Shown here piece by piece: positions 32,658-40,607 of a DNA stretch of 64,000 nucleotides. Numbering within the stretch: the stretch's first letter is position 1; every line of letters starts with the position of its first letter. The notes under the pieces are model-generated. The model saw only the letters and a list, made by a program, of their open reading frames with translations. It did not search any database and was not told the DNA's origin. The DNA comes from JAGXTF01 sp044224315 (GTDB lineage Bacteria > Bacteroidota > Bacteroidia > NS11-12g > UBA955): the NCBI GenBank assembly GCA_044224315.1, contig JBGAKR010000007.1:124001-188000 (forward strand). The letters are read 5' to 3'. Made by a program: the position numbers and the translations under genes.

Positions 32658-32755
32658 TAAGTTTGAAATGAATTAGGAGTATAATTATAATCAAAAAATT
32701 ATTGGGGTAATTGTTTTTCAGAGAAATTTTAAAAAGGCGGGTAACCGCCTTTTTT
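32658..32755 (+). ncRNA. Candidate small RNA ending in a strong terminator
   Basis: A TAAGTTTG sequence (32658-32665) matching the -7 consensus is followed about 70 bases later by a perfect intrinsic terminator. There is no coding frame between them and the nearest upstream gene stops almost 370 bases earlier. A transcript of about 85 nucleotides is possible. No clear -33 TTG is present, so this remains a weak prediction; the terminator could simply insulate mntH or end miaE readthrough. Confidence 0.3.
32731..32755 (+). terminator. Intrinsic terminator upstream of mntH
   Basis: AAAAAGGCGG-GTAA-CCGCCTTTTTT gives a 10-bp stem with a tetraloop and a long T run; by symmetry it could work on both strands. 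It is the strongest terminator outside the riboswitch in this window. Confidence 0.85.
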
Positions 32756-32931
32756 ATTTTAGAATGTATTAAAAAAATAATAGAGGAAGCACTCTGTGAA
32801 AATAATAAGTTGATATACATTTTACCGAAATGCCGTTTAAGCTTTAAGTCTAAAATTGGAATTTCCAATTTAGATATTGAACCCGATTGTATAATGCCAG
32901 CAAATGCTTTTTTAATTCCGCACCTTTCCCT

Positions 32932-32956
32932 TACCTTTGCAATTAGGTTAGCCTAA
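32932..32956 (+). promoter_or_regulatory. mntH promoter with DtxR/MntR-type operator
   Basis: TACCTTTG (32932-32939) is the -7 element. Three bases on, TTAGG-TTAG-CCTAA (32943-32956) is a dyad matching the left part of the DtxR/IdeR/MntR operator TTAGGTTAGSCTAACCTAA; the right end has diverged. A metal-loaded repressor bound there would block transcript start. The regulator gene is not in the window. Confidence 0.75.
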
Positions 32957-32981
32957 AAATAAAATTAGCTACCTATAATTA

Positions 32982-34782
32982 ATGACCCAAGAACAATTGC
33001 ATAAAAGCGAATCCCTGTCTGAGGTTCACGGAAGTGTTGATACCCGTGCCAAAACGGGATTTTATAAGAAATTACTCTCGTTTTTAGGTCCTGCCTACCT
33101 GGTAAGTGTGGGGTATATGGACCCCGGTAACTGGGCTACCGATATTGCAGGTGGAAGTCAGTTTGGCTATTCATTATTATGGGTGTTGTTAATGTCAAAC
33201 TTAATGGCACTGTTGCTGCAAAGCCTCAGCGCCCGGTTGGGGATAGTTGCCCGCCGTGATCTGGCCCAGGCCTCGCGCGATACTTATCCCAAAGGGGTTA
33301 ATATTTTTTTGTACATTCTGGCCGAAATAGCCATTGCCGCCTGCGACCTGGCCGAGGTGCTGGGTATGGCCATAGGTTTGCAACTGCTGTTTGGTTTACC
33401 CTTGGTATGGGGCGTTTGTATATCGGTACTTGATACATTTTTGCTATTGTTTCTGCTCAATTATGGTATCCGCAAAATCGAGGCTTTCATTATTTGTTTG
33501 GTGGCCATTATCGGCGTTTCGTTTCTGATTGAAATGATTTTTGCCCAGCCGCATTTGGGCGAAGTGGCCCGCGGATTTATCCCATCCATTCCATCCGATA
33601 CTGCTTTGTATATTGCCATAGGTATTATCGGTGCCACTGTAATGCCGCATAATCTGTATCTGCATTCATCCTTGGTACAAACCCGCAAATTCGACCGCGA
33701 CTTTCCTTCCGTAAAAAAAGCCATACGATTTAATGTAATCGACTCGGCCATTGCCCTGAACCTTGCATTTTTTGTAAACGCTGCAATCCTTATTCTGGCG
33801 GCTTCTACTTTTTATCACAACGGACTTTTTCAGGTAGCTGAAATACAGGATGCCTACCATTTTCTTGAACCTCTGCTTGGTACTTCATGGGCACCCACTT
33901 TATTTGCAACCCTGGATGCGACGTATTATAACCCGTTTGCTGGCCGTTATTCCTGCTTTATTGGTCATTACCATCATGGGCGAATCGGCAACCGGTGGTT
34001 TGCTGGTTTTGAGCCAGGTAATTTTAAGTTTACAACTGGGTTTTGCAGTGATTCCATTGATTCATTTTGTAAGTGATAAAAATAAAATGGGAGAGCATGC
34101 CATCAATCGCATTACCAAAACGGGAGCATGGTTGTGCGCATTAATTATTGTTAGCCTGAATGTAAAACTGGTTTATACCCAAATCAACGAATGGATTTTC
34201 AGCGCAGGTGCTAATGCCTGGTTGTATCAGCTTACAGTAGTGCCATTGGCTGGAGCGGTATTAATTTTGTTGTTATATATCATTCTGGGTCCGTTTGTGA
34301 AAAAACTAAGGGTACGCGCGCCCTATCAGCCACATGGTTTAAAATTGGCCATTGGCAAAGCCGATGCAAGGACCTATACAAAAATTGCGGTTACGGTAGA
34401 TTTTAGCGATACCGATGAAGCTACCATAAGCTCGGCATTGCAATTGGGTGGGCCCCAGGCCGAATATTTACTGGTACATATACTCGAAACGGCTGGTGCT
34501 ATGATGATGGGCAATGAAATACGCGACCTGGAAAGCGAAACCGACCGCAAACACCTGGAAGACTACGCCCAGCAATTGCGACAATTGGGGTATATTGTAG
34601 AAGAGAAACTAGGTTTTGGCAATCCTAAAAAAGAAATTCCTAGATTGGTAAATCAGTTTGAAGCCGAATTGCTTGTAATGGGGGCACATGGACACACAGG
34701 CGTGAAAGACCTGCTTTTTGGCACCACCGTGGATGTAGTGCGGCACAGGGTAAAAATACCCGTATTTATTGTGCGCAAATAA
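32982..34782 (+). pseudogene. mntH: Nramp divalent-metal transporter with UspA domain, frameshifted
   Basis: The first frame (to 34076) reads a proton-coupled Mn/Fe transporter with VGYMDPGNWATD (TM1 metal site) and GATVMPHNLYLHSS (TM6 metal site), but turns to nonsense after TSWAPTLFA at about 33908. The remainder continues in the +1 frame from QPWMRRIITRLLAVIPALLV through the last membrane spans to a UspA domain with ELLVMGAHGHTGVKDLLFGT. Relatives have about 31 more residues at the junction, including the GQSST-containing helix. The intact protein would be about 631 residues. A deletion of 3n+2 bases explains both losses. A local assembly error is the alternative. Confidence 0.88.
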
Positions 34783-34788
34783 TACCGA

Positions 34789-35508
34789 TTATTCGAAATA
34801 ATCGCTGGTGCGTTTAAAATTGGTAAGGTTGAAGTAGTAGCTGAATCCGATATTTAAAAATCCACCGCGGTAGGTAAGTGGAAAACTCTTAGCCAGATTG
34901 GTTCCGTGTTGCACTGTGAGATCGGCATTTTTGGAAAAACTCTGGTAATAAGTGAGGCCAAACTCATAGCGGTCGCCATTCTCAGCGGTTCCGCCCATGC
35001 CAATACCAAGGAAAAACATGGGGTAAATGGGATTTATACGCTTTTCTACCACCCTGAATGTAGTAACAGAGTTGTTGTTATTGGTGGTTGTGGTAGCCTT
35101 CCCTAAATCAAAACTACCTGCAAACCCGAATTTCTCCAATATAAAATTGCTTGAATTAAAATTTTGTTTGAAAGAAATGCCAATCGGCACGTTTATGGTA
35201 TTTATGCGGCGCGTAACGCTGGGATTGGTGCCCAAAGTATCGTTGTTAATTTTATATCCTTTGCCTACATAGCTGGCACCAAAGTGTATGGTAACCATTT
35301 TTCGCAAATCGTACTGACCTGCGATGCCCAGACTCACACCGATTTTATTGCGGCGCGAATAATTTTTGGCCCAACCCGTATCGGCAGGTGAGTTTCTGCA
35401 GATTGTACCCCCCCCCGTAAGCCCCAATCTGAACTTGGTTTGGGCATTGGATTGGAAAGCCGGAATGAGCAGCAATACAAAAGCGATAAGGCGTGTAAAA
35501 CGGTACAT
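34789..35508 (-). CDS. Outer-membrane beta-barrel protein with poly-G tract
   Basis: A 239-residue protein with signal peptide MYRFTRLIAFVLLLIPAFQS and a PorT-like/OMP_b-brl architecture: FRLGLTGGGTICRN at the first strand, INTINVPIGISFKQNF, and a C-terminal GGFLNIGFSYYFNL. The start at 35508 puts the signal peptide first. Codons for three consecutive glycines near mature residue 8 are a run of nine G (35416-35408), so slippage would truncate the protein; it is in frame here. Function unknown. It converges with mntH. Confidence 0.75.
   Translation of the reverse strand: MYRFTRLIAFVLLLIPAFQSNAQTKFRLGLTGGGTICRNSPADTGWAKNYSRRNKIGVSLGIAGQYDLRKMVTIHFGASYVGKGYKINNDTLGTNPSVTRRINTINVPIGISFKQNFNSSNFILEKFGFAGSFDLGKATTTTNNNNSVTTFRVVEKRINPIYPMFFLGIGMGGTAENGDRYEFGLTYYQSFSKNADLTVQHGTNLAKSFPLTYRGGFLNIGFSYYFNLTNFKRTSDYFE
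35408..35416 (-). repeat. G9 homopolymer in the 5' part of a barrel gene
   Basis: Nine consecutive C on the plus strand (G on the coding strand) lie about 95 bases after the start codon. It is the longest G/C homopolymer noticed in the window. Such tracts near the 5' end of surface-protein genes are classic slipped-strand phase-variation sites; that role is inferred here. Confidence 0.7.
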
Positions 35509-35588
35509 GGGTGCAAATAAAATACACATACAGAACATTCTACGCATATTTGATTGTGAAAGTTACAGCCCAAGGCACAGAATGGTTG

Positions 35589-35596
35589 TAAATTTG
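35589..35596 (+). promoter_or_regulatory. -7 promoter element of the LuxC-like gene
   Basis: TAAATTTG is separated by 4 bases (CCGC) from the ATG at 35601, supporting that start and a near-leaderless transcript. Confidence 0.65.
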
Positions 35597-35600
35597 CCGC

Positions 35601-36614
35601 ATGCAAACCCTACAAACCTTGCAGGCATTTCGGTTGGTGGCCCAGCACCATGCTACAGATTCGGCCTGGCTGATGAAAAAGGAAGAAGCCTATGCAAAAA
35701 ACAAATGGTTCGAAATTGAAAACATCAACCAGAGTTTGGATTGTTGGGTAGAGTCTCTTTCCGATGAAAATATTGCAAAATGGATGCAGAAATATGCATT
35801 CCCCTCAGAATTAAGCAACCATACGCTGGGGATTATAATGGCAGGCAATATTCCGCTGGTGGGTATGCATGATTTACTTTGCGGGCTTGCTGCCGGTTTG
35901 AAAGTGAATGTTAAAACCAGCTCGGACGACAGCGTACTGCCCAAATTCTGGATAGAGCAAGCCTTGGCTCATTTGCCTGAATTGCAGAGCAGGGTGGTGT
36001 TTACCGATAATTTAAAAAATATAGACCTGGCCATTGCAACCGGTAGCAATAATTCGGCCCGATATTTTGAATATTATTTTAAAGAAATTCCCCATATTTT
36101 GCGTAAAAACCGCAACAGTGTAGCGGTAATTACAGGCAATGAAACCGTAGAGGAGGCCATAGCCCTGGGGCATGATGTGTTTGATTATTTTGGTTTGGGA
36201 TGTCGCAATGTAACCCACCTTATTTTTCCGGAAAATTACGCATTTGAAAAATTGTTTCAGCCTTGGGAACAAGCATTTGGCGGGTTGGTGAATCACAATA
36301 AATATGTAAATAATTACCATTATCACAAGGCCCTTTTATTAATGAATCTGGACCCGCATATGGATACCGGATTTGTTTTGGCTAAAGAAACACCCGAGCT
36401 ATACAGCCCTGTTGGTATGGTAGGATATCATTTTTATAAAACCGAGGAAGAGGTGAAAAATTGGTTGAATAACCATGAAAAAGAAATTCAATGTGTGATC
36501 AGTAATTCTGAAAAATTTAGCCAGATAAAACCAGGAACGGGGCAAAAAACCATGCTTTGGGATTATGCCGATAATGTGGATACCTTGCATTGGTTGCTGC
36601 AAAACAGAGATTAA
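35601..36614 (+). CDS. Acyl-CoA reductase, LuxC family
   Basis: A 337-residue member of the LuxC-like acyl-CoA/acyl-protein reductase family, related to aldehyde dehydrogenases. The substrate/cofactor helix region LGIIMAGNIPLVGMHDLLCG and the catalytic-Cys segment DYFGLGCRNVTHLIFPENY are clear. In luminous bacteria LuxC makes the long-chain aldehyde; here no luxD/E or luciferase genes are nearby, so it likely reduces an acyl-CoA for lipid or wax metabolism. Similar stand-alone copies are common in Bacteroidota. Convergent with the crp-like gene. Confidence 0.88.
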   Translation: MQTLQTLQAFRLVAQHHATDSAWLMKKEEAYAKNKWFEIENINQSLDCWVESLSDENIAKWMQKYAFPSELSNHTLGIIMAGNIPLVGMHDLLCGLAAGLKVNVKTSSDDSVLPKFWIEQALAHLPELQSRVVFTDNLKNIDLAIATGSNNSARYFEYYFKEIPHILRKNRNSVAVITGNETVEEAIALGHDVFDYFGLGCRNVTHLIFPENYAFEKLFQPWEQAFGGLVNHNKYVNNYHYHKALLLMNLDPHMDTGFVLAKETPELYSPVGMVGYHFYKTEEEVKNWLNNHEKEIQCVISNSEKFSQIKPGTGQKTMLWDYADNVDTLHWLLQNRD

Positions 36615-36630
36615 TTCTAATCAGTATCGA

Positions 36631-37311
36631 TTATTTTTTAGCATTAAATGCAGGGAAGAATGAAATTTCCTTGCGTTCATATTTCAGCCAGCCATCGCGT
36701 TCCATATCGTTGATAAGCTGATTTACGGTTTGTCGGGTTGTACAAATCAGGCCAGCAATATCTTGGTGGGTAAGGTAGTTTTGAATCATGATGTAGCCGT
36801 CTTTGGCAACTCCTTCTGACTTTATCAATTCCTGAAAAAAATCAATCAATCGCATTTTTACATCCTTAAAAAACAGATTGGAATATCGATTTTGTAAGCG
36901 TTTTAATCGCATACCAATAAATGTAGTGTAATGCAGGGCCAAATCGGGATGTTTGCCCATTAATGTTTGAAACTCCTGCACCCTGAAGCTGCAAATGGTT
37001 ACGCTTGGGGTTAGTACACGCGCGTACTCGGTTACTTCTTCACTTCCGCCAGCCATAGATAGTTCACCAAACAATTCGCCCTGCACAATAATGTCTTTGA
37101 TGATTTCATCGCCGTTTTCATTGCTATCTACAATTTTTATTCGGCCTTTTTTTAACAGATATACCCTGGGCTCATTCTGATCATCAAAAAAAATGAGGTC
37201 GCCTTTTTTGCCCTCCTTAAAACGCATGATAATGCATAGGTCATCTATCTCCGAGTTCTTCAGCGACTTGAATAGCTTGTGATTGCGCAAATGCCAGAAC
37301 TTATGATCCAT
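36631..37311 (-). CDS. Crp/Fnr-family transcriptional regulator
   Basis: A 226-residue regulator. The N-terminal cyclic-nucleotide-binding-like beta roll (about 10-120) includes EGKKGDLIFFDDQNEPRVYL and GELFGELSMAGG. The C-terminal winged helix has YLTHQDIAGLICTTRQTVNQ followed by LINDMERDGWLKYERKEI. There is no Cys cluster for an Fe-S centre, so it is Crp-like rather than Fnr-like. Its start lies 11 bases inside the end of the LysE-type gene, making it the last gene of a six-gene operon. Confidence 0.93.
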   Translation of the reverse strand: MDHKFWHLRNHKLFKSLKNSEIDDLCIIMRFKEGKKGDLIFFDDQNEPRVYLLKKGRIKIVDSNENGDEIIKDIIVQGELFGELSMAGGSEEVTEYARVLTPSVTICSFRVQEFQTLMGKHPDLALHYTTFIGMRLKRLQNRYSNLFFKDVKMRLIDFFQELIKSEGVAKDGYIMIQNYLTHQDIAGLICTTRQTVNQLINDMERDGWLKYERKEISFFPAFNAKK

Positions 37312-37927
37312 GGTTCAAAAGTAAATAAATTATACGAGCTGTTTCGCCAATTCCGCAGATAAGCAGAATGTACGCCGTAAATTTATTGAGGTTTTTACCT
37401 TTTCGGGTAAATATTAATTTCAGTTTTCCTGCCAGTTTTATATAGTGCAATTGCAGAATAAATGCACCAATGGCAGCACCTGTGGCTATAATTACGGAAT
37501 GCAAAGCACCAAAATTTTCGTACATAAAAAAGCCGGAAAGTGCGGTAATTAATCCAAACCAAAACAACGGTAGAAGCGGGTTGGAGAGACCGGTTAGCAG
37601 GCCTTTCCAAAATTCGGGGATGTGAAAAGTTTTGTGATTATTATTCTCTTTGCTGATAAAAGCATTGCGGGCCATGATAAAAAATAATACAGGCACCGAA
37701 ATACGCATCCACAAAATATGTTGGCTAAACCATTCGCTTTGAATGATAAATACACAGGCCAAACAATATATAAACTCGGGTAAAATGCCGCCCAGTGCGA
37801 CTCTTACGGCTTGTGGTTTTCCCTTTTCCAGGCTGGTTTTAAATACCAGCATATTTAAAGGCCCGGGTTGAAGTGACGCCGCATAACTGATGCCAATGGT
37901 GCTTAGAAACAGCAGTAGTAATTGCAT
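37301..37927 (-). CDS. LysE-family amino-acid exporter
   Basis: A 208-residue, six-span membrane protein. The N-terminus AASLQPGPLNMLVFKTSLEKG followed by KPQAVRVALGGILPEF is the LysE/RhtB signature (PGP and the following G-x3-A). The later segment GLLTGLSNPLLPLFWFGL also fits. The exported substrate is unknown. It starts 2 bases after the ATP-grasp gene and overlaps the crp-like gene, so all are co-transcribed. Confidence 0.9.
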   Translation of the reverse strand: MQLLLLFLSTIGISYAASLQPGPLNMLVFKTSLEKGKPQAVRVALGGILPEFIYCLACVFIIQSEWFSQHILWMRISVPVLFFIMARNAFISKENNNHKTFHIPEFWKGLLTGLSNPLLPLFWFGLITALSGFFMYENFGALHSVIIATGAAIGAFILQLHYIKLAGKLKLIFTRKGKNLNKFTAYILLICGIGETARIIYLLLNHGS

Positions 37928-37929
37928 AT

Positions 37930-38994
37930 TTAATTAAAAAAATGGTTTTTTACACAAGTCCAAACTTCCTTGATGGGTGCAGGTTTTACCCCGCGATTTA
38001 CATTTTGTGAACAGATTTGCATCATTTTATAGGTATGAAAAGTGATGTCTTTCCATGTTTTAAATATATTGTATTGGGGGTCATAAATATGGGTAGGTTC
38101 TGAAGTAAGACCGTTGAGCTCCATTACTTTAAAATCGCCATTCTCCAATGCTTCCATGCTGCGATATTTAATGTCGAATCGTCCATAAAAAACCCCATTT
38201 ATTTGCTCTACAATCTGCTTTAAATTCTGCTCCATTTTTGGGGTTATAAACTTTCTGCCATCCCTGAATTCGGTTCCCCTGCTGTGGTTTCCTATGGGTT
38301 CTATCACCATTTTTTGTCCTTGCATGGGAACGGTTTTAAGCAATGCAGGTTGGGTATTTGCCAGTCGGGCAATTTGCATGCGGCCCCGCACAGATTGCTC
38401 CAGTAATTCTTGCACGGTAAATGCGCCATTGCCTTCTACGGTGAGAAATAATTTTAAGGTAATAGAGGTGATTTTAAATTCACTACCGTCCGGGTAAGCA
38501 TAAAAGAAAACCCCTGCTTCATGCGGAAAATCGATAAACTCCTGCAGAATATAATCTTGCTTTTGATCTTTTAATATAGCCTCCAGATGCCCATAATCAT
38601 ATATTTTTTGAACGCCATTGCCTCTCTCTCCTGCATTGGGCTTTAGTATTACAGGAAATGTAATATTTGCATCGGCAATTTGTTTTTCCAAATCCGTTAA
38701 ATCGGAATCTGCCGGAATAAATATTTGACCAGGTAATAATTTTTTTGGTATTAAATCCAGAATTTCTTTTTTTGATTCGCCATACAAACCACTGAGGTAA
38801 ATGCCCGGATTGAGAGCAGTGAGAAAGGTGAGTTTTAATCGGGTTATACTGTACCAAAATAGCAATATATACTGCGGGAAAAAAAGAACCCAAACCGGCC
38901 AGTATTCCATGCGGGTAATGCGATACCAGGCCAGGGGTAACCGTCTTTGTTTTGCTGTTTTTGCAGCGCTGGAGCTAATTGTCAATGGTTGCAT
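37930..38994 (-). CDS. ATP-grasp domain enzyme (D-Ala-D-Ala-ligase-like)
   Basis: A 354-residue protein. An unusual hydrophobic N-terminal segment (WPVWVLFFPQYILLFWYS) precedes the ATP-grasp fold. Visible elements: FPVILKPNAGERGNGVQKI (phosphate-binding loop), DYILQEFIDFPHEAGVFFY (adenine-binding hinge) and FDIKYRSMEALENGDFKVMELN, where the D..E.N metal-binding triad sits. Such enzymes form amide or ester bonds via acyl phosphates; the substrate cannot be told. The pairing with a LysE exporter suggests handling of an amino-acid conjugate, but this is inference. Confidence 0.82.
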   Translation of the reverse strand: MQPLTISSSAAKTAKQRRLPLAWYRITRMEYWPVWVLFFPQYILLFWYSITRLKLTFLTALNPGIYLSGLYGESKKEILDLIPKKLLPGQIFIPADSDLTDLEKQIADANITFPVILKPNAGERGNGVQKIYDYGHLEAILKDQKQDYILQEFIDFPHEAGVFFYAYPDGSEFKITSITLKLFLTVEGNGAFTVQELLEQSVRGRMQIARLANTQPALLKTVPMQGQKMVIEPIGNHSRGTEFRDGRKFITPKMEQNLKQIVEQINGVFYGRFDIKYRSMEALENGDFKVMELNGLTSEPTHIYDPQYNIFKTWKDITFHTYKMMQICSQNVNRGVKPAPIKEVWTCVKNHFFN

Positions 38995-38997
38995 ACC

Positions 38998-39555
38998 TTA
39001 GCTGTTTTGAAAGCGAATGGTGGAATAGGCAAGGCCAAAATTGCTGGCTAATGGTATTTCCGGATATGCTTGTAAACTGGCAATTTTAATTATAGCCATA
39101 TGGTGGATGGCATGCTCAACATTGTAGGCAATTTCGCGGTAAAAACTGGTGTTATTATGCTCAGAGTGATTGCCTGTCGCTGAGTAATCACCATACAATT
39201 GCAGGGGTTTGTCGCTCTTGGTTTCTAAACTTTCGAGCAGTTCCAATAATTTGTGTTGGGTAGCTGAGACCTGGGTTTCATATACGGTTAGCCGCAGTCG
39301 GGCATCATAGTTTACCACTCCATTTTCATATCCGTTTTCCAGGGCTTCCATGCATTCGAGGATGTGCCTAATGTGTTTGCCTATGGTATTACCTCCAATA
39401 ATCGATAATGGCGCAGCGTACATTTCATCAGAAATGGTACCCATATACTGTACCAATTGCACTACTATATCCTCAAGAGCCACAAGGCATATAGGCGAAA
39501 TTTCGTTTTTTATTTGCATACTAAATTGGGATAGGGTTGTACAATCATTGGGCAA
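38998..39555 (-). CDS. DinB/YfiT-like putative metalloprotein
   Basis: A 185-residue four-helix-bundle protein of the DinB_2 superfamily. Metal-ligand histidines are seen in IGKHIRHILECMEAL and in NVEHAIHHMAIIKI, matching the three-His pattern. Members act as bacillithiol-type or unknown transferases or hydrolases. The start may be 39555 or the internal ATG at 39519 (MQIKNEIS). It sits 3 bases before the ATP-grasp gene and 29 bases after the DoxX gene, inside the same operon. Confidence 0.82.
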   Translation of the reverse strand: MPNDCTTLSQFSMQIKNEISPICLVALEDIVVQLVQYMGTISDEMYAAPLSIIGGNTIGKHIRHILECMEALENGYENGVVNYDARLRLTVYETQVSATQHKLLELLESLETKSDKPLQLYGDYSATGNHSEHNNTSFYREIAYNVEHAIHHMAIIKIASLQAYPEIPLASNFGLAYSTIRFQNS

Positions 39556-39584
39556 TTTATTATTATTTGTGTCAATTTTAAATT

Positions 39585-40001
39585 TTAATTGCGTTGGAAT
39601 GTAGAAAAAATGTGCTTCAGGAAAAGTTGAATTTGAATTTTATGAAGCAACATTACAATGGCACAACACACAAAGGTTGTAATTGCCAATGCAAAAAGTA
39701 AGCCCCCATCGTTCATTACTTCGACTCCGATTAAAGCAAGGTGGGTGAGTATAGCGCCTGCCATTACTCCACATCCCAGCAGGGCCCCAAGCCAGCAATA
39801 GCGTGGAATGAGCAATAATATGGAGGCAATTAATTCGGCCACCCCGCTACCATAGCGGCCCCAGGGCTCAATGCCGGCTTTTGTAAAAATATAAATAGAC
39901 TCGGGTGCACCGCCAAATTTAAATGTGAGTGTTTGAAGCATTATAATGGCCGCAATCAGTCTCAATATCCAGCAAAGTATGTTTTTAAGTTTGGTGTTCA
40001 T
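39585..40001 (-). CDS. DoxX-family membrane protein
   Basis: A 138-residue four-span membrane protein. The first span and following TLTFKFGGAPES, then GRYGSGVAELIASILLLIPR and GCGVMAGAILTHL are the DoxX signatures. These proteins are linked to oxidoreductase or quinone-associated stress functions in other bacteria. It starts 1 base after the YHS gene. Confidence 0.88.
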   Translation of the reverse strand: MNTKLKNILCWILRLIAAIIMLQTLTFKFGGAPESIYIFTKAGIEPWGRYGSGVAELIASILLLIPRYCWLGALLGCGVMAGAILTHLALIGVEVMNDGGLLFALAITTFVCCAIVMLLHKIQIQLFLKHIFSTFQRN

Positions 40002-40002
40002 A

Positions 40003-40473
40003 TTATTTCACAATTTTGGTCCAGTTTGCATCGGCTTTTTTCTTTAAAGCGGCTTCATTTTCATTCCATTTTGTTTTAGTATTATTAAAATACGCATTGT
40101 AAAACAAATAGGTTTTTCCGTTTATTACTTTAAACGTTTTGGGATCAATTTCTACCTTTTCGCCGCTGTTTCCCATGGCATAAGCACACCAACCTCCATA
40201 CGCAGGCTCATAGGTTTCAGGATTTGCTTTGAATTTGGTAAGATTCGACCATGAAATAAAGTGATATGTGATGCCGTGAAAAGTATACGAAAAAGAAGTT
40301 CTTCCTTCTTTGGCAGCATTGAGGGTTTGGTAGGCAACAGGGTCATAGCCTTCAATGGCAAGTCCTGCACTGTTAATATTGTAGTGTTTTTTGCGCAGTG
40401 CATCGCTGGGCAAAGCAAATGCAAATAGCATCCAGATGCTTAATAAAGAGAATATTGATTGTTTGAATTTCAT
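40003..40473 (-). CDS. Exported YHS-domain protein
   Basis: A 156-residue protein with signal peptide MKFKQSIFSLLSIWMLFAFALPSDA (given in two parts here: MKFKQSIFSLLSIW and MLFAFALPSDA). The YHS-like domain follows: LAIEGYDPVAYQTLNAAKEG, SYTFHGITYHFISWSNLTKF and EPAYGGWCAYAMGNSGEKVE, including the conserved Cys of the metal-associated region. YHS domains are found in copper and other metal-handling proteins; the metal here is unknown. The start at 40473 puts the signal peptide first. First gene of the operon. Confidence 0.88.
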   Translation of the reverse strand: MKFKQSIFSLLSIWMLFAFALPSDALRKKHYNINSAGLAIEGYDPVAYQTLNAAKEGRTSFSYTFHGITYHFISWSNLTKFKANPETYEPAYGGWCAYAMGNSGEKVEIDPKTFKVINGKTYLFYNAYFNNTKTKWNENEAALKKKADANWTKIVK

Positions 40474-40504
40474 GATGCAAAACTGCACCCTATTCAAAAA
40501 CGGG

Positions 40505-40524
40505 TTTGTCGGCTATACGACAAA
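40505..40524 (-). promoter_or_regulatory. Dyad upstream of the YHS operon
   Basis: TTTGTCG-GCTATA-CGACAAA is a perfect 20-bp dyad 32-51 bases before the YHS start codon, about where the -33 region should be. An operator for a TetR-, MerR- or Crp-type regulator is plausible; the operon's own Crp-like protein is one candidate. Confidence 0.5.
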
Positions 40525-40607
40525 ACATCAAAATTGCATTAAATCAGGCAATTACAGCGCCTAATTTATAAGAGATAGGCATGCAAACGGGGAGTTTTGT
40601 GCCCGGT

